A stretch of DNA of 64,000 nucleotides from Leadbetterella sp964563435 (GTDB taxonomy: Bacteria > Bacteroidota > Bacteroidia > Cytophagales > Spirosomataceae), in NCBI GenBank assembly GCA_964563435.1, contig CAZLXI010000015.1, positions 33,342 through 97,341 of the forward strand, given 5' to 3'. The notes under the pieces were generated by a model. It was not told where the DNA came from and did no database searches. It was given only the letters and a program-made list of their open reading frames with translations. The number at the start of each line of letters is the position of its first letter. Position 1 is the first letter of the stretch. A program made the position numbers and the translations under genes. This document shows, one piece after another, positions 41,654 through 49,923 of this stretch.

Positions 41654-42370
41654 ATGAAAATCACTAAAATTTTCCTGCTGGTGTTCCTTCCTTTTCTTTC
41701 CAGAGCCCAGAATGCAGACGCTGTTATAGAGAAGTACCTGGAAGCCTCCGGAGGGAAGGACAAAATAGAAGAGGTGACCTCTTTTAAATATAACCGTTCT
41801 TACGTAGCCAACGCCACTACTGATTATGATGAAGAAGTAGTAGTGGTAGGCGAAAAAAACCAGCTATCCCGGAAGAAAACACTCCTAAAAAGGGACTTTT
41901 ACTATGTACTGAACGGCAACCAGGGTTGGGTGAAAATACCCATGGGCAGTCCGGACAAGAAGGTGACCTACAGTACCAAAGACCTGAGCGGCAAAGAGGT
42001 GACCGAGCTGAGTGTGGAGGCCAAAGACGGGGTACTTCCTTTTATCAACTATGAAGAAAAAGGCTACAAACTCACTGCACCCGTGTCGACAGCTACGGTT
42101 GACAGCAAGGCCACCACAAAACTGGCTATCGAGAAAAGCGGCATTAAAAGGGAATATTATTTTGATAATACCACAGGGTTGGTGACCCGGGAAGTGCTCA
42201 TTGAGAACGGCATTACCCATACGATGGATTATACCAAATACGACACCACGCCCATTGGAAAGCTGCCCTCTTCATTTACATACATTAACACCAAAGACAA
42301 GCGTAAAACGAACGTCACTACCAAATGGACGTTCGAGAAACCCGCTGAAGGTATTGCTTTTACGAAGTAA
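41654..42370 (+). CDS. exported LolA-like / outer-membrane-lipoprotein-sorting-type protein
   Basis: A 238-residue protein with a signal peptide (~1-18, ending LSRAQ). The start of the mature part, ADAVIEKYLEASGGKDKIEEVTSF, is the helix found in many Bacteroidota proteins of the LolA/LolB-like superfamily; it is followed by a strand-rich half-barrel with GNQGWVKIP, KREYYFDNTTGLVTREV and PSSFTYINTKDKR. It may bind lipid in the periplasm. Its last 11 bases overlap the end of the convergent menD gene. Confidence 0.75.
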   Translation: MKITKIFLLVFLPFLSRAQNADAVIEKYLEASGGKDKIEEVTSFKYNRSYVANATTDYDEEVVVVGEKNQLSRKKTLLKRDFYYVLNGNQGWVKIPMGSPDKKVTYSTKDLSGKEVTELSVEAKDGVLPFINYEEKGYKLTAPVSTATVDSKATTKLAIEKSGIKREYYFDNTTGLVTREVLIENGITHTMDYTKYDTTPIGKLPSSFTYINTKDKRKTNVTTKWTFEKPAEGIAFTK

Positions 42371-44303
42371 ATCCTGCTTTCAGTTGCTGAAATAACCCGG
42401 AGTCCTGTACTCCGTCTACATAGATCTCAAAGAGGGCGGGTCCATCGTTAGCGGCCCCGTCCTCTTTGCTTTTTAAGGCAGCCCGCAGATCTTCTTCCGA
42501 ACGTACGGCCGTATAGCGGTATCCCGCTTCCCGGCAAAGTCCTTCCGCCGTTCTTCCGGGGTCCGTGATAAAGCACCTTTCCAGCTCTGCCTGCTTTCCC
42601 GGACCATCAATGATACGGAATATGTTCCCGCCACCATTCTGAATAAGATAGATACGGAGGTTGTCGGGGCAGGCTTCTGACGATGCTTCCGGACGGGCTT
42701 GCGGCCGGATTTCTTCGTCGGTCCCCGGCCGTCTCTCTAAGCGGGTTTCCTGTGACGTCTCTGCGTGGGTTTGAGGACGAACCGCAAACAGGGCGTTGCT
42801 GTCATAAAAGAACGACACATCTCCTACCACACAATGTACGCGGCCACTACTGCCCAATGCCTGACCCACAGCAGTGCTCACCACGCCCTCTATACCGGAG
42901 GTACCCCGGTTGGAAAACACCTTTACCCCCTCCGGTAGTAAGGCCCCAAGCAGATTGGCATACCGCACGGGCATGCTGTTCCCCAGGTGCAGCACATCGC
43001 CGGGCCGGAGGTGTTGAAAAATAAGCTCCGTCGCTTTCAGCTCACCGAACGGGCACTCTTTCAGGAAGTCGGCCAGGTAAATCTTGGCTCCGGCTCCCCG
43101 CTTTTCCCATTCCTCTTTCCTGCTAATTTCTCCTGTGTAGCCGAAGTTTCCGGCTGAAATCTCCTTTCCACCACTGATATCGTCTGCTAACCCGGAATTT
43201 CTCCCGGAAAGTTCCCGTGCCGTATCCCTTTGAATATCGCCTGTCTTCCCTGAATTTTTTGAGGATGGTCCGGCTTCCTCTTCCCTCTGAATATCTCGTG
43301 CCCTATCCTCACTCCTTCCCGAAAGTTCCCGGAAGAAATACGCAGTTGGAACTGTAATTTTAGCGGTAATAGACTGTAAGGGATCCGTCAACTCTGTCTT
43401 ATCTTCCACATGCCAGTGAACTGCGGGTTTATTTTTCCGAAAAAACTGCTTGAACGGTTTGGATATGAAAGATTTCCCGCAGGTGATTACCAGGTCGGGA
43501 GGCGTAAGTCCCCCGGTTTTACCAAGAAAGATGTCGTGTGTGCTGATCTTACCCTTTATCCCTATATTGGAGATCACATCCGCCAGAACACTGACGCGCG
43601 GATCTTTTGAAAGCGTTTCCAGTGGTGTATCCAGATCATCGTGATTTTGCCCTACCGCTATTAAAATATTAGCAGCGCGATCCCAGATTTCAATCAGCTC
43701 TTTCCACGTGTTTTCGTCCAACACCCGGATTCCGGTCAGGTAAGAAACCGACCGGAAGGCTCCGTCATAAATTTCTCCTTTTTCCGGGTAAAACGGCTCA
43801 CGGATGGGCACATTGATATGAACAGGTCCCTGACGCGTAAAGGCAAGGGCCTCATTTGTCTGGCGTTCGATCATCCATACGGCATCGGGGTGGGTATGAT
43901 CTGCCGGAAGATCGTAAGCTTTTACGATATGTTTTCCATAGATATTCTGCTGAAAAATGGTCTGCCCGTCATGCTGGTTAATCCATTCCGGCGGGCGGTC
44001 AGCTGTGAGAACCAACAGCGGAATGCCCTGAAAGTAGGCTTCTGCCACCGCCGGGCTGAAATTGAGGGCGGCCGTGCCCGAGGTACAGATCAACACAGTA
44101 GCTTTCCCGCTGGCCTGTGCCAATCCCAACGCCACAAACGCGGCACTGCGCTCGTCGGTGATCACCCGGGTTCGGAATTTCTTATTCCGTGTGAATGCGA
44201 GAGTCAGGGCCGCACTTCTGGAGCCCGGACAAATCACCACATTTTCAATTCCCTCATAAGCGCAAATCTCCGAAACCCTGTAAAGCGGTTCTAAAAGAGC
44301 CAT
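42360..44303 (-). CDS. menD: 2-succinyl-5-enolpyruvyl-6-hydroxy-3-cyclohexene-1-carboxylate synthase
   Basis: A 647-residue thiamine-diphosphate enzyme of menaquinone synthesis, joining isochorismate and 2-oxoglutarate. Seen: CPGSRSAALTLAFTRN and the catalytic Glu region ITDERSAAFVALGLAQA, the THDIF central domain, HLGNSMPVRYANLL, NRGTSGIEGVVSTAVGQA, GDVSFFYDSNALF and NGGGNIFRIIDGP. It is ~80-90 residues longer than usual: a polar degenerate-repeat insert at ~322-400 (ELSGR and DIQR recur) and a second at ~506-544 (Arg/Glu/Pro-rich), splitting the TPP motif between DSNALF and the NGGG loop. ATG 44303 is chosen. Catalytic residues look intact. Confidence 0.9.
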   Translation of the reverse strand: MALLEPLYRVSEICAYEGIENVVICPGSRSAALTLAFTRNKKFRTRVITDERSAAFVALGLAQASGKATVLICTSGTAALNFSPAVAEAYFQGIPLLVLTADRPPEWINQHDGQTIFQQNIYGKHIVKAYDLPADHTHPDAVWMIERQTNEALAFTRQGPVHINVPIREPFYPEKGEIYDGAFRSVSYLTGIRVLDENTWKELIEIWDRAANILIAVGQNHDDLDTPLETLSKDPRVSVLADVISNIGIKGKISTHDIFLGKTGGLTPPDLVITCGKSFISKPFKQFFRKNKPAVHWHVEDKTELTDPLQSITAKITVPTAYFFRELSGRSEDRARDIQREEEAGPSSKNSGKTGDIQRDTARELSGRNSGLADDISGGKEISAGNFGYTGEISRKEEWEKRGAGAKIYLADFLKECPFGELKATELIFQHLRPGDVLHLGNSMPVRYANLLGALLPEGVKVFSNRGTSGIEGVVSTAVGQALGSSGRVHCVVGDVSFFYDSNALFAVRPQTHAETSQETRLERRPGTDEEIRPQARPEASSEACPDNLRIYLIQNGGGNIFRIIDGPGKQAELERCFITDPGRTAEGLCREAGYRYTAVRSEEDLRAALKSKEDGAANDGPALFEIYVDGVQDSGLFQQLKAGFTS

Positions 44304-44321
44304 TCCCCTCCTGTTTTTTTG

Positions 44322-44329
44322 CAAAAGTA
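44322..44329 (-). promoter_or_regulatory. -7 box of menD
   Basis: Minus-strand TACTTTTG, 18 bases upstream of the menD ATG; supports that start. Confidence 0.55.
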
Positions 44330-44386
44330 AAACTATATTCGTAAAGATAATTGCCCGGATGGTATCTTTAATGCCGGCATAAATCA

Positions 44387-44394
44387 TAACTTTG
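44387..44394 (+). promoter_or_regulatory. -7 box of the SlyD-like gene
   Basis: TAACTTTG, only 11 bases before ATG 44406 and 23 before ATG 44418. Confidence 0.6.
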
Positions 44395-44405
44395 CCTTCA
44401 AACAA

Positions 44406-44936
44406 ATGAATAATACCATGAAAGTTTCTGACGGGAAAGTAGTTTCCACCTCCTATACACTCTATACTTTATCTCCGGATGATGAATTTGAACTGGTGGA
44501 AGAAGTAGGTGACGACGAAGCCATGTTTTACCTGGCCGGACACAGCGGTCTGCCACCGAAGTTTGAGGAAAACCTGAACGGCCTGTCAGCTGGAGATGCC
44601 TATAATTTTGAAATATCGCCGGAAGATGCTTTCGGAGAATATTATGATGATAATGTAGTAGATTTCAGCCTGGATATGTTCAAAATTGAGGACGGTAACG
44701 TTCCGGCCGGCTTCCTGGAACCCGGAAACCCCATCCCATTCACGAACGATGACGGCGAAAAGATCCAGGGCAGGGTAATAGAGGTTCAGGACGATAAGGT
44801 CATCATTGACTTTAACCATCCCCTGGCCGGAAAAACATTAAAATTTGAAGGAAAGGTCATTTCCGTGCGCGAAGCCTCGCCGGAGGAAATGGACCACGGG
44901 CACGTACATGGTCCGGGGGGACATCATCACCATTGA
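44406..44936 (+). CDS. slyD: SlyD-like FKBP-type peptidyl-prolyl isomerase
   Basis: A 176-residue protein: an FKBP domain (KVSDGKVVSTSYTLYTL, EVGDDEAMFYLAGHSGLPPKFEENLNGLSAG) interrupted by the IF chaperone insert typical of SlyD, then FNHPLAGKTLKFEGKVISVREAS and a His-rich metal-binding tail (HGHVHGPGGHHHH). It catalyses prolyl isomerisation and binds nickel or other metals. An in-frame ATG at 44418 (MKVSDGK) may be the true start because the promoter box leaves little leader for 44406. It is divergent from menD with a shared ~100-base spacer. Confidence 0.92.
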   Translation: MNNTMKVSDGKVVSTSYTLYTLSPDDEFELVEEVGDDEAMFYLAGHSGLPPKFEENLNGLSAGDAYNFEISPEDAFGEYYDDNVVDFSLDMFKIEDGNVPAGFLEPGNPIPFTNDDGEKIQGRVIEVQDDKVIIDFNHPLAGKTLKFEGKVISVREASPEEMDHGHVHGPGGHHHH

Positions 44937-44944
44937 TCCGGCGT

Positions 44945-44986
44945 CAGGAACAGGCGGAGGCATCAGGTCCTCGAAGCCTGTTCCTG
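44945..44986. terminator. hairpin between convergent slyD and lactonase genes
   Basis: Perfect 11-bp stem CAGGAACAGGC/GCCTGTTCCTG with a 20-base loop. No long T-tract. Confidence 0.5.
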
Positions 44987-45008
44987 CAAGCTGGGCCCTC
45001 CATTACTC

Positions 45009-46082
45009 TTACAAAAACTTAACACACACCGGCATAGAAACCCGGATTTCCGTACCGGTATTTTTCAACAGACCGGTGACCCTGTCCCGTTCAAAGACCA
45101 CCACATTATCCGAGTCCTGATTAGCCACTAAAACATATTTACCATCCGGAGATATCGCAAAATTGCGGGGCACTTTCCCTCCCGCCGGTGTATGACCTGC
45201 CGGGCTTATCTTCCCTGATCCTCCATCGATCGCAAAGGTCACGATCGAATCAGAAAACCGGTTAGATCCGTAAAGGTATTTTCCGTCGGGCGACACGTGC
45301 ACATCCGCGCAAAAGCTCCGCCCCTCAAAACCCTCCGTTAAAGTGGTGATCTCCTGCACTATCGAAAAGTCTTCCGTGGAGATCACCGATACGGAATTGT
45401 TCAGCTCATTAATGACATACGCTACCGGCAGTGTCGTATGAAAAGCTATATGACGTGGCCCGGCACCGGGGGTGATCCTGATCCGTTTCTTCTCTTTGAT
45501 CCCCTCGCTGTTGATATCAAAAACCAGTACTTCGTCAGTTCCCAGGTCGGCTACCCAAAGGCTTTTCCCGTCCGGGCTGATATTGACCGAATGAATGTGA
45601 GACTTCTCCTGCCGCCCCTTTACCGGTCCGCTACCGGAATTAGCGATCAGCTGAGTCCGCTCACTCACCGTCCCATCGTCTCCCAACCGAAAAACCGCCA
45701 GGTTTCCCCCGCTGTAATTACCGGCAAACAGCAGCCCTCCGGCGGCTGAAATATGGCAGGGATGTGCCCCTCCGGTTTCCTGCTCATTAAGGAGGATGAA
45801 TTCACCTTTCTCCTTATCCAGCCCGTAAGCCTGTACCTTCCCCTGCTCTTCTTCGTTTACGGTATATATCTTATCTCCTTCTACCGTCAGGAAGGATGGA
45901 TTTTTAACGCCTTTCGTAGAGGAAACCTGTACCGGGTTTTTCATGCCCGGGTCGATGCTGTAATAATAAATTCCGTCAGAGCCCTTCTGGGTATAGCTAC
46001 CGATGAGGATTTTATATCCGTCATGCGCGCTTGAGCAGGAAGTAAAAGCGCCCAAAGCGCTCAGTAAATAGAGTAATTTCAT
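45009..46082 (-). CDS. lactonase-family (6-phosphogluconolactonase-type) beta-propeller lipoprotein
   Basis: A 357-residue protein with a lipobox leader (FTSCSS) and a seven-bladed propeller of the lactonase/PF10282 family: LIGSYTQKGSDGIYYYSID at blade one, GAHPCHISAAGGLLFAGNYSGG, SVNISPDGKSLWVADLGTDEV, PGAGPRHIAFH, ADVHVSPDGKYLYGSNRFSD and NFAISPDGKYVLVANQDSDN. Relatives hydrolyse 6-phosphogluconolactone; an exported, lipid-anchored copy may act on another sugar lactone. It starts 10 bases after the SGNH lipoprotein gene, forming an operon. Confidence 0.88.
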   Translation of the reverse strand: MKLLYLLSALGAFTSCSSAHDGYKILIGSYTQKGSDGIYYYSIDPGMKNPVQVSSTKGVKNPSFLTVEGDKIYTVNEEEQGKVQAYGLDKEKGEFILLNEQETGGAHPCHISAAGGLLFAGNYSGGNLAVFRLGDDGTVSERTQLIANSGSGPVKGRQEKSHIHSVNISPDGKSLWVADLGTDEVLVFDINSEGIKEKKRIRITPGAGPRHIAFHTTLPVAYVINELNNSVSVISTEDFSIVQEITTLTEGFEGRSFCADVHVSPDGKYLYGSNRFSDSIVTFAIDGGSGKISPAGHTPAGGKVPRNFAISPDGKYVLVANQDSDNVVVFERDRVTGLLKNTGTEIRVSMPVCVKFL

Positions 46083-46092
46083 CTAAAGAATG

Positions 46093-46773
46093 TTATTTAA
46101 GGTTTTCGTCCAATGATTTCTTAATGATGCCGGCCCATACATCGTAACCTTTCTGGGTCTGGTGCAGCTTATCTTCCCGGAAATACTCTTTTATAGGTTT
46201 CCCGTCTGCCCCCAAAAACGCCGGAGCTGTTTCTATATAATACAGACCTTTATGCTTTTCCGTGTAATTTTTGATCAGCGTATTGGCCTGCTGTATTTTG
46301 TCCCACACATGCCATCTTGATTCCGTAGGTGTAACCTGTACCCAGAAGATCGGCTCCTTTTTATGGTCTTTCCGTATGCTTTGTACCAGCTGAGTGTACA
46401 ATTTAAACACTTCTTCGGGGGTGATATCTCCTTTACCACCATGAATATCGTTTGCCACAAAGACCACAATGGCCCTGAATCTGTGCGGGTTAATAAGCCG
46501 GTCTTCATACACCAGCACATCACGGAGATTAGACCCGCCAAAACCCCGCTGGATCACAGGATATGGCGCCATGTCCTTTTCAATATTATCCCACAAACGG
46601 ATACTGCTGCTGCCGATAAACAGGATGGAGTTATCCGGATATACCCTGACCTCATCCTGCTTCACCAGTTCCGAGATCTCCTTTTCCCAATGTTTGGAGG
46701 ATTCTGCGTACTTTTTGGCGGGAGAGCAGGAAAACAGCAGGAACAAAAGGGTCGCTAAAACTAAATTTTTCAT
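46093..46773 (-). CDS. SGNH/GDSL-type hydrolase lipoprotein
   Basis: A 226-residue lipoprotein (LLFSC lipobox, Cys16). The SGNH blocks are all present: block I FIGSSSIRLWDN (nucleophile Ser), block II GFGGSNLRDVL, block III VANDIHGGKG (Asn) and block V EDKLHQTQKGYDVW (Asp/His). It is an esterase or lipase acting outside the inner membrane, such as a carbohydrate esterase; substrate unknown. It is the first gene of a two-gene operon with the lactonase. Confidence 0.88.
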   Translation of the reverse strand: MKNLVLATLLFLLFSCSPAKKYAESSKHWEKEISELVKQDEVRVYPDNSILFIGSSSIRLWDNIEKDMAPYPVIQRGFGGSNLRDVLVYEDRLINPHRFRAIVVFVANDIHGGKGDITPEEVFKLYTQLVQSIRKDHKKEPIFWVQVTPTESRWHVWDKIQQANTLIKNYTEKHKGLYYIETAPAFLGADGKPIKEYFREDKLHQTQKGYDVWAGIIKKSLDENLK

Positions 46774-46888
46774 CTTTTTGATTTTTTACAGAATGTTTTT
46801 CTCTTATTTCCCGGCTTAAAATACCGTCAAACCCAAGAAAAATGGCATATTAATCGCAATTAAATAAACAATCCTGTATTTAAAAGGG

Positions 46889-46896
46889 TAATTTTG
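46889..46896 (+). promoter_or_regulatory. -7 box of cysS
   Basis: TAATTTTG, 22 bases before the cysS ATG. Confidence 0.6.
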
Positions 46897-46918
46897 CAAA
46901 ACATTTAGAAAGCATCGA

Positions 46919-48409
46919 ATGCAACCGTTAAAACTCTATAATTCACTTTCTCGGAAAAAGGAAATTTTTGAACCCATCAATGAAGGTCACGTGGGCATGT
47001 ACGTTTGCGGTCCCACTGTATATAATAACGTTCATTTGGGAAATGTACGTACTTTTCTTACGTTTGATGTGCTTTACCGTTACCTGCTTCACACAGGTTA
47101 TAAGGTCAGGTATGTGCGGAATATCACGGATGTGGGCCACCTGGTAGGCGACGGGGATGAAGGTGAGGATAAAATAGGGAAAATGGCCAAGCTGGAAAAG
47201 CTCGAGCCCATGGAAGTGGCCCAGCGCTATACCAATGATTTCCACGACGTACTCCGGATGTTCAACTTCTTAAATCCCAGTATCGAGCCTTCTGCCACGG
47301 GGCATATTATGGAGCAGATCGAAGCCGTTCAGGACCTCATCAGCAAAGGACTGGCCTATGAATCGAACGGTTCCGTGTATTTCGACATCAGCCAATACAA
47401 TGAGCGGGGAAATAATTATGGAAAGCTTTCCGGCCGTATACTGGAAGACCTGCTGAGCGAAACACGGGCGCTCGACGGGCAGGCGGAAAAACGAAACCCG
47501 CTGGATTTTGCCATCTGGAAGAAAGCGGCGCCGGAACATATCATGCAGTGGAACAGCCCCTGGGGAAAAGGATTTCCCGGCTGGCACATTGAATGTACCT
47601 GCATGAGTGTTAAATACCTGGGAAATCAGTTTGACATCCATGGGGGAGGTATGGACCTGAAGTTCCCCCATCACGAATGCGAGATAGCTCAGGGCGTGGG
47701 ACTGACGGGAGAAGACCCCGTACGCTACTGGATGCATTCCAATATGCTGACCGTCAACGGGCAAAAAATGTCGAAATCGCTGGGCAACAGCTTCCTTCCC
47801 GGAGAGCTGATCACGGGAGATCACCCTCTGCTGGAACAGGCCTACAGCCCAATGACCGTTCGCTTCTTCATGCTGCAATCGCACTACCGTTCTACCCTCG
47901 ATTTCTCCAATGACGCCCTGAAAGCAGCGCAAAAAGGCTACCGCCGGATCCTGAACGGATTGAAGATAGCCCGTGACCTGGACTATGTTCATGACAAGTT
48001 GGTGACGGAGGATGAAAAGAAGGTAAGTGAGCTCCGGAAAGCAATCACTTCTTTTTATGATGCCCTGAATGATGACCTGAATACTGCCGTGGCCGTGGCC
48101 CAGCTTTTCACGCTTCTGAAGTTCATTAATATGCTGTATATGAATCAGCTTCATCCTTCCGCCCTGGGCCGGCAGAACTTTGAAGATCTGAAAAAGTTTT
48201 TCCTGCAGTTTAGTACGGAGATCCTGGGGCTGGAAGAAGAGTCGCTGCGGAACAACGAACCCGTGATCAAAGGGATGCTGGAGCTTTACAAAGAGTATAA
48301 GGCGGCCCAGCAATACGACAAGGTAGACGAGATCCGGACCTATTTCAAAGCCAACCGGATGGTCATTAAAGACATGAAGCATAAGATTGATTGGGCGTGG
48401 GAGGAATGA
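46919..48409 (+). CDS. cysS: cysteinyl-tRNA synthetase
   Basis: A 496-residue class I aminoacyl-tRNA synthetase. The zinc-ligand and HIGH region is MYVCGPTVYNNVHLGNVRTF (HLGN), further zinc ligands lie in GWHIECTCMS and FPHHECEIAQ, and the KMSKS loop is QKMSKSLGNSFLPGEL near residue 283. The C-terminal DALR and anticodon-binding helices are complete. Length is normal. It is followed by a palindromic intergenic repeat, then nupC on the same strand. Confidence 0.97.
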   Translation: MQPLKLYNSLSRKKEIFEPINEGHVGMYVCGPTVYNNVHLGNVRTFLTFDVLYRYLLHTGYKVRYVRNITDVGHLVGDGDEGEDKIGKMAKLEKLEPMEVAQRYTNDFHDVLRMFNFLNPSIEPSATGHIMEQIEAVQDLISKGLAYESNGSVYFDISQYNERGNNYGKLSGRILEDLLSETRALDGQAEKRNPLDFAIWKKAAPEHIMQWNSPWGKGFPGWHIECTCMSVKYLGNQFDIHGGGMDLKFPHHECEIAQGVGLTGEDPVRYWMHSNMLTVNGQKMSKSLGNSFLPGELITGDHPLLEQAYSPMTVRFFMLQSHYRSTLDFSNDALKAAQKGYRRILNGLKIARDLDYVHDKLVTEDEKKVSELRKAITSFYDALNDDLNTAVAVAQLFTLLKFINMLYMNQLHPSALGRQNFEDLKKFFLQFSTEILGLEEESLRNNEPVIKGMLELYKEYKAAQQYDKVDEIRTYFKANRMVIKDMKHKIDWAWEE

Positions 48410-48410
48410 A

Positions 48411-48529
48411 GTAAGTGAAAAGTTAAAAACTAACAGTTAAAAGTTGCGGTACATTCTTTTAAACAGCCGCTTCGATAGATACTTAATGTACCTAAACTTT
48501 TAACTTTTAACTTTTAGTTTTTATCTTAC
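48411..48529. repeat. intergenic palindromic repeat, family D copy 2
   Basis: Imperfect inverted repeat: left arm 48411-48455 and right arm 48485-48529 can pair over most of their length (both end in the GTACATT / AATGTAC block). Reverse-complement copy at 744-857. It probably separates cysS and nupC transcription. Confidence 0.7.
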
Positions 48530-48559
48530 ACGCCTAATCCTATATCACGTTTATATCTG

Positions 48560-49801
48560 ATGCAAAATTTTACCGGCATTTTGGGCATTATCCTGATCCT
48601 CGGAGTTGCCTACGCACTATCTAATAACAGAAAAGCGATCAATTTCCGGACGGTTGGGGTCGGGATCGGCCTGCAGTTTCTGCTGGCCTTGTTTATCCTG
48701 AAGACCAGTATCGGGAAAACCATTTTCGGAACGCTGGGGGCCTGGGTCACCCGGGTCATCGACTTCGCCAATGCGGGCGGGGAGTTCGTTTTTGGGCCGT
48801 TAGCCAATATAGAGGCGGTAAACAAGTCGCTGGGAGGAGGTGGCTTTATCTTCTTCTTCAAGATCATTCCCACGATCATTTTTGTAGCGGTGCTGGTCAA
48901 CATTTTTTATCACTTCGGCATCATCCAGTTCATCATCAAATGGCTGGCCAGGGGCATGAAGTGGCTGATGCATGTCAGCGGCGCGGAAGCGCTTTCCAAT
49001 ATTGCCAGTACGTTTGTAGGCCAGGTAGAAGCACAGATCATGATCAAGCCTTACCTGAAAGGAATGACAAAATCGGAACTGATGGCTTCTATGGCCGGAA
49101 GCTACGCCTGTATAGCCGGCGGGGTGATGGCCACTTACATCCAGTTCGGAGTGAAGGCAGAATACCTAATTGCGGCAAGCATCATGGCGGCGCCCGGTGC
49201 ACTTGCTATTGCCAAGCTGATGTTCCCGGAAACCGAGCCTTCCGAAACCAGCGGTGAGGTAAAGCTCAAAGTGGCCAAAGAGCATACCAATGTGATTGAT
49301 GCCATTTCGGCGGGGTGTTCCGACGGGCTTAAAGTAGGCCTGAATGTGCTGGCCATGCTGATCGGTTTCCTGGCATTGATCGCTCTTCTTAATTTTATAC
49401 TGGGAAAAATCGGCGGCTATATGAACGTGCCCGATCTCAGCATTGACCTCATTCTGGGGTATCTTTTTTCAGGCTTTGCCTGGGCCATGGGTGTTCCTGC
49501 CAGCGAGATCGTACAGGCAGGGTCCCTAATGGGCACCAAGCTGGCGGCGAATGAGTTTGTGGCTTACCTCCAACTGAAAGACCTTATTGCCGGCGGTGCC
49601 CTTTCTCCCAAAACCATCGCTATTGTCAGCTTTGCCCTGTGTGGTTTTGCCAATTTAGGCTCTTTAGGCATTCAGATCGGGGGAATCTCTGCGCTGGAGC
49701 CCTCCCGGAGAAAAGATCTGACCCAGGTGGCGGTAAGGGCTCTGATCGCGGGTACGCTGGCCAGTTATATGTCGGCTACGTTCGCGGGCTTATTGTTTTA
49801 A
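48560..49801 (+). CDS. nupC: Na+/H+-dependent concentrative nucleoside transporter
   Basis: A 413-residue inner-membrane protein of the CNT family. The order of membrane regions is normal: RAINFRTVGVGIGLQFLLALF, the NaGGEFVFGPL-type loop, MHVSGAEALSNIASTFVGQVEAQIMIKPYL (substrate and sodium site), MASMAGSYACIAGGVMATYI and PDLSIDLILGYLFSGFAWAMGVPASEIVQAGSLMGTKLAANEF. It takes up nucleosides. A perfect 24-bp palindrome follows the gene before convergent guaB. Confidence 0.95.
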   Translation: MQNFTGILGIILILGVAYALSNNRKAINFRTVGVGIGLQFLLALFILKTSIGKTIFGTLGAWVTRVIDFANAGGEFVFGPLANIEAVNKSLGGGGFIFFFKIIPTIIFVAVLVNIFYHFGIIQFIIKWLARGMKWLMHVSGAEALSNIASTFVGQVEAQIMIKPYLKGMTKSELMASMAGSYACIAGGVMATYIQFGVKAEYLIAASIMAAPGALAIAKLMFPETEPSETSGEVKLKVAKEHTNVIDAISAGCSDGLKVGLNVLAMLIGFLALIALLNFILGKIGGYMNVPDLSIDLILGYLFSGFAWAMGVPASEIVQAGSLMGTKLAANEFVAYLQLKDLIAGGALSPKTIAIVSFALCGFANLGSLGIQIGGISALEPSRRKDLTQVAVRALIAGTLASYMSATFAGLLF

Positions 49802-49845
49802 TATTTGAGGCTTTATAAAAAAGCTCCATGCTAATAAAAGAAAAG

Positions 49846-49917
49846 CCCTTCGACAGGCTCAGGGTGACAGAAGCAAGCCTTTACGGTTCATTTTGTCACC
49901 CTGAGCCTGTCGAAGGG
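49846..49917. repeat. perfect 24-bp inverted repeat between convergent nupC and guaB
   Basis: Left arm 49846-49869 (begins CCCTTCGACAGGCTCAGG) and right arm 49894-49917 pair without mismatch around a 24-base loop, followed by TTTTT. Looks like a dispersed palindrome that serves both strands as terminator. Confidence 0.9.
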
Positions 49918-49923
49918 TTTTTA

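Noticed and set aside
47270..48382. 370-codon minus-strand frame opposite cysS
   Set aside because: Antisense to a full-length, conserved tRNA synthetase with all motifs.
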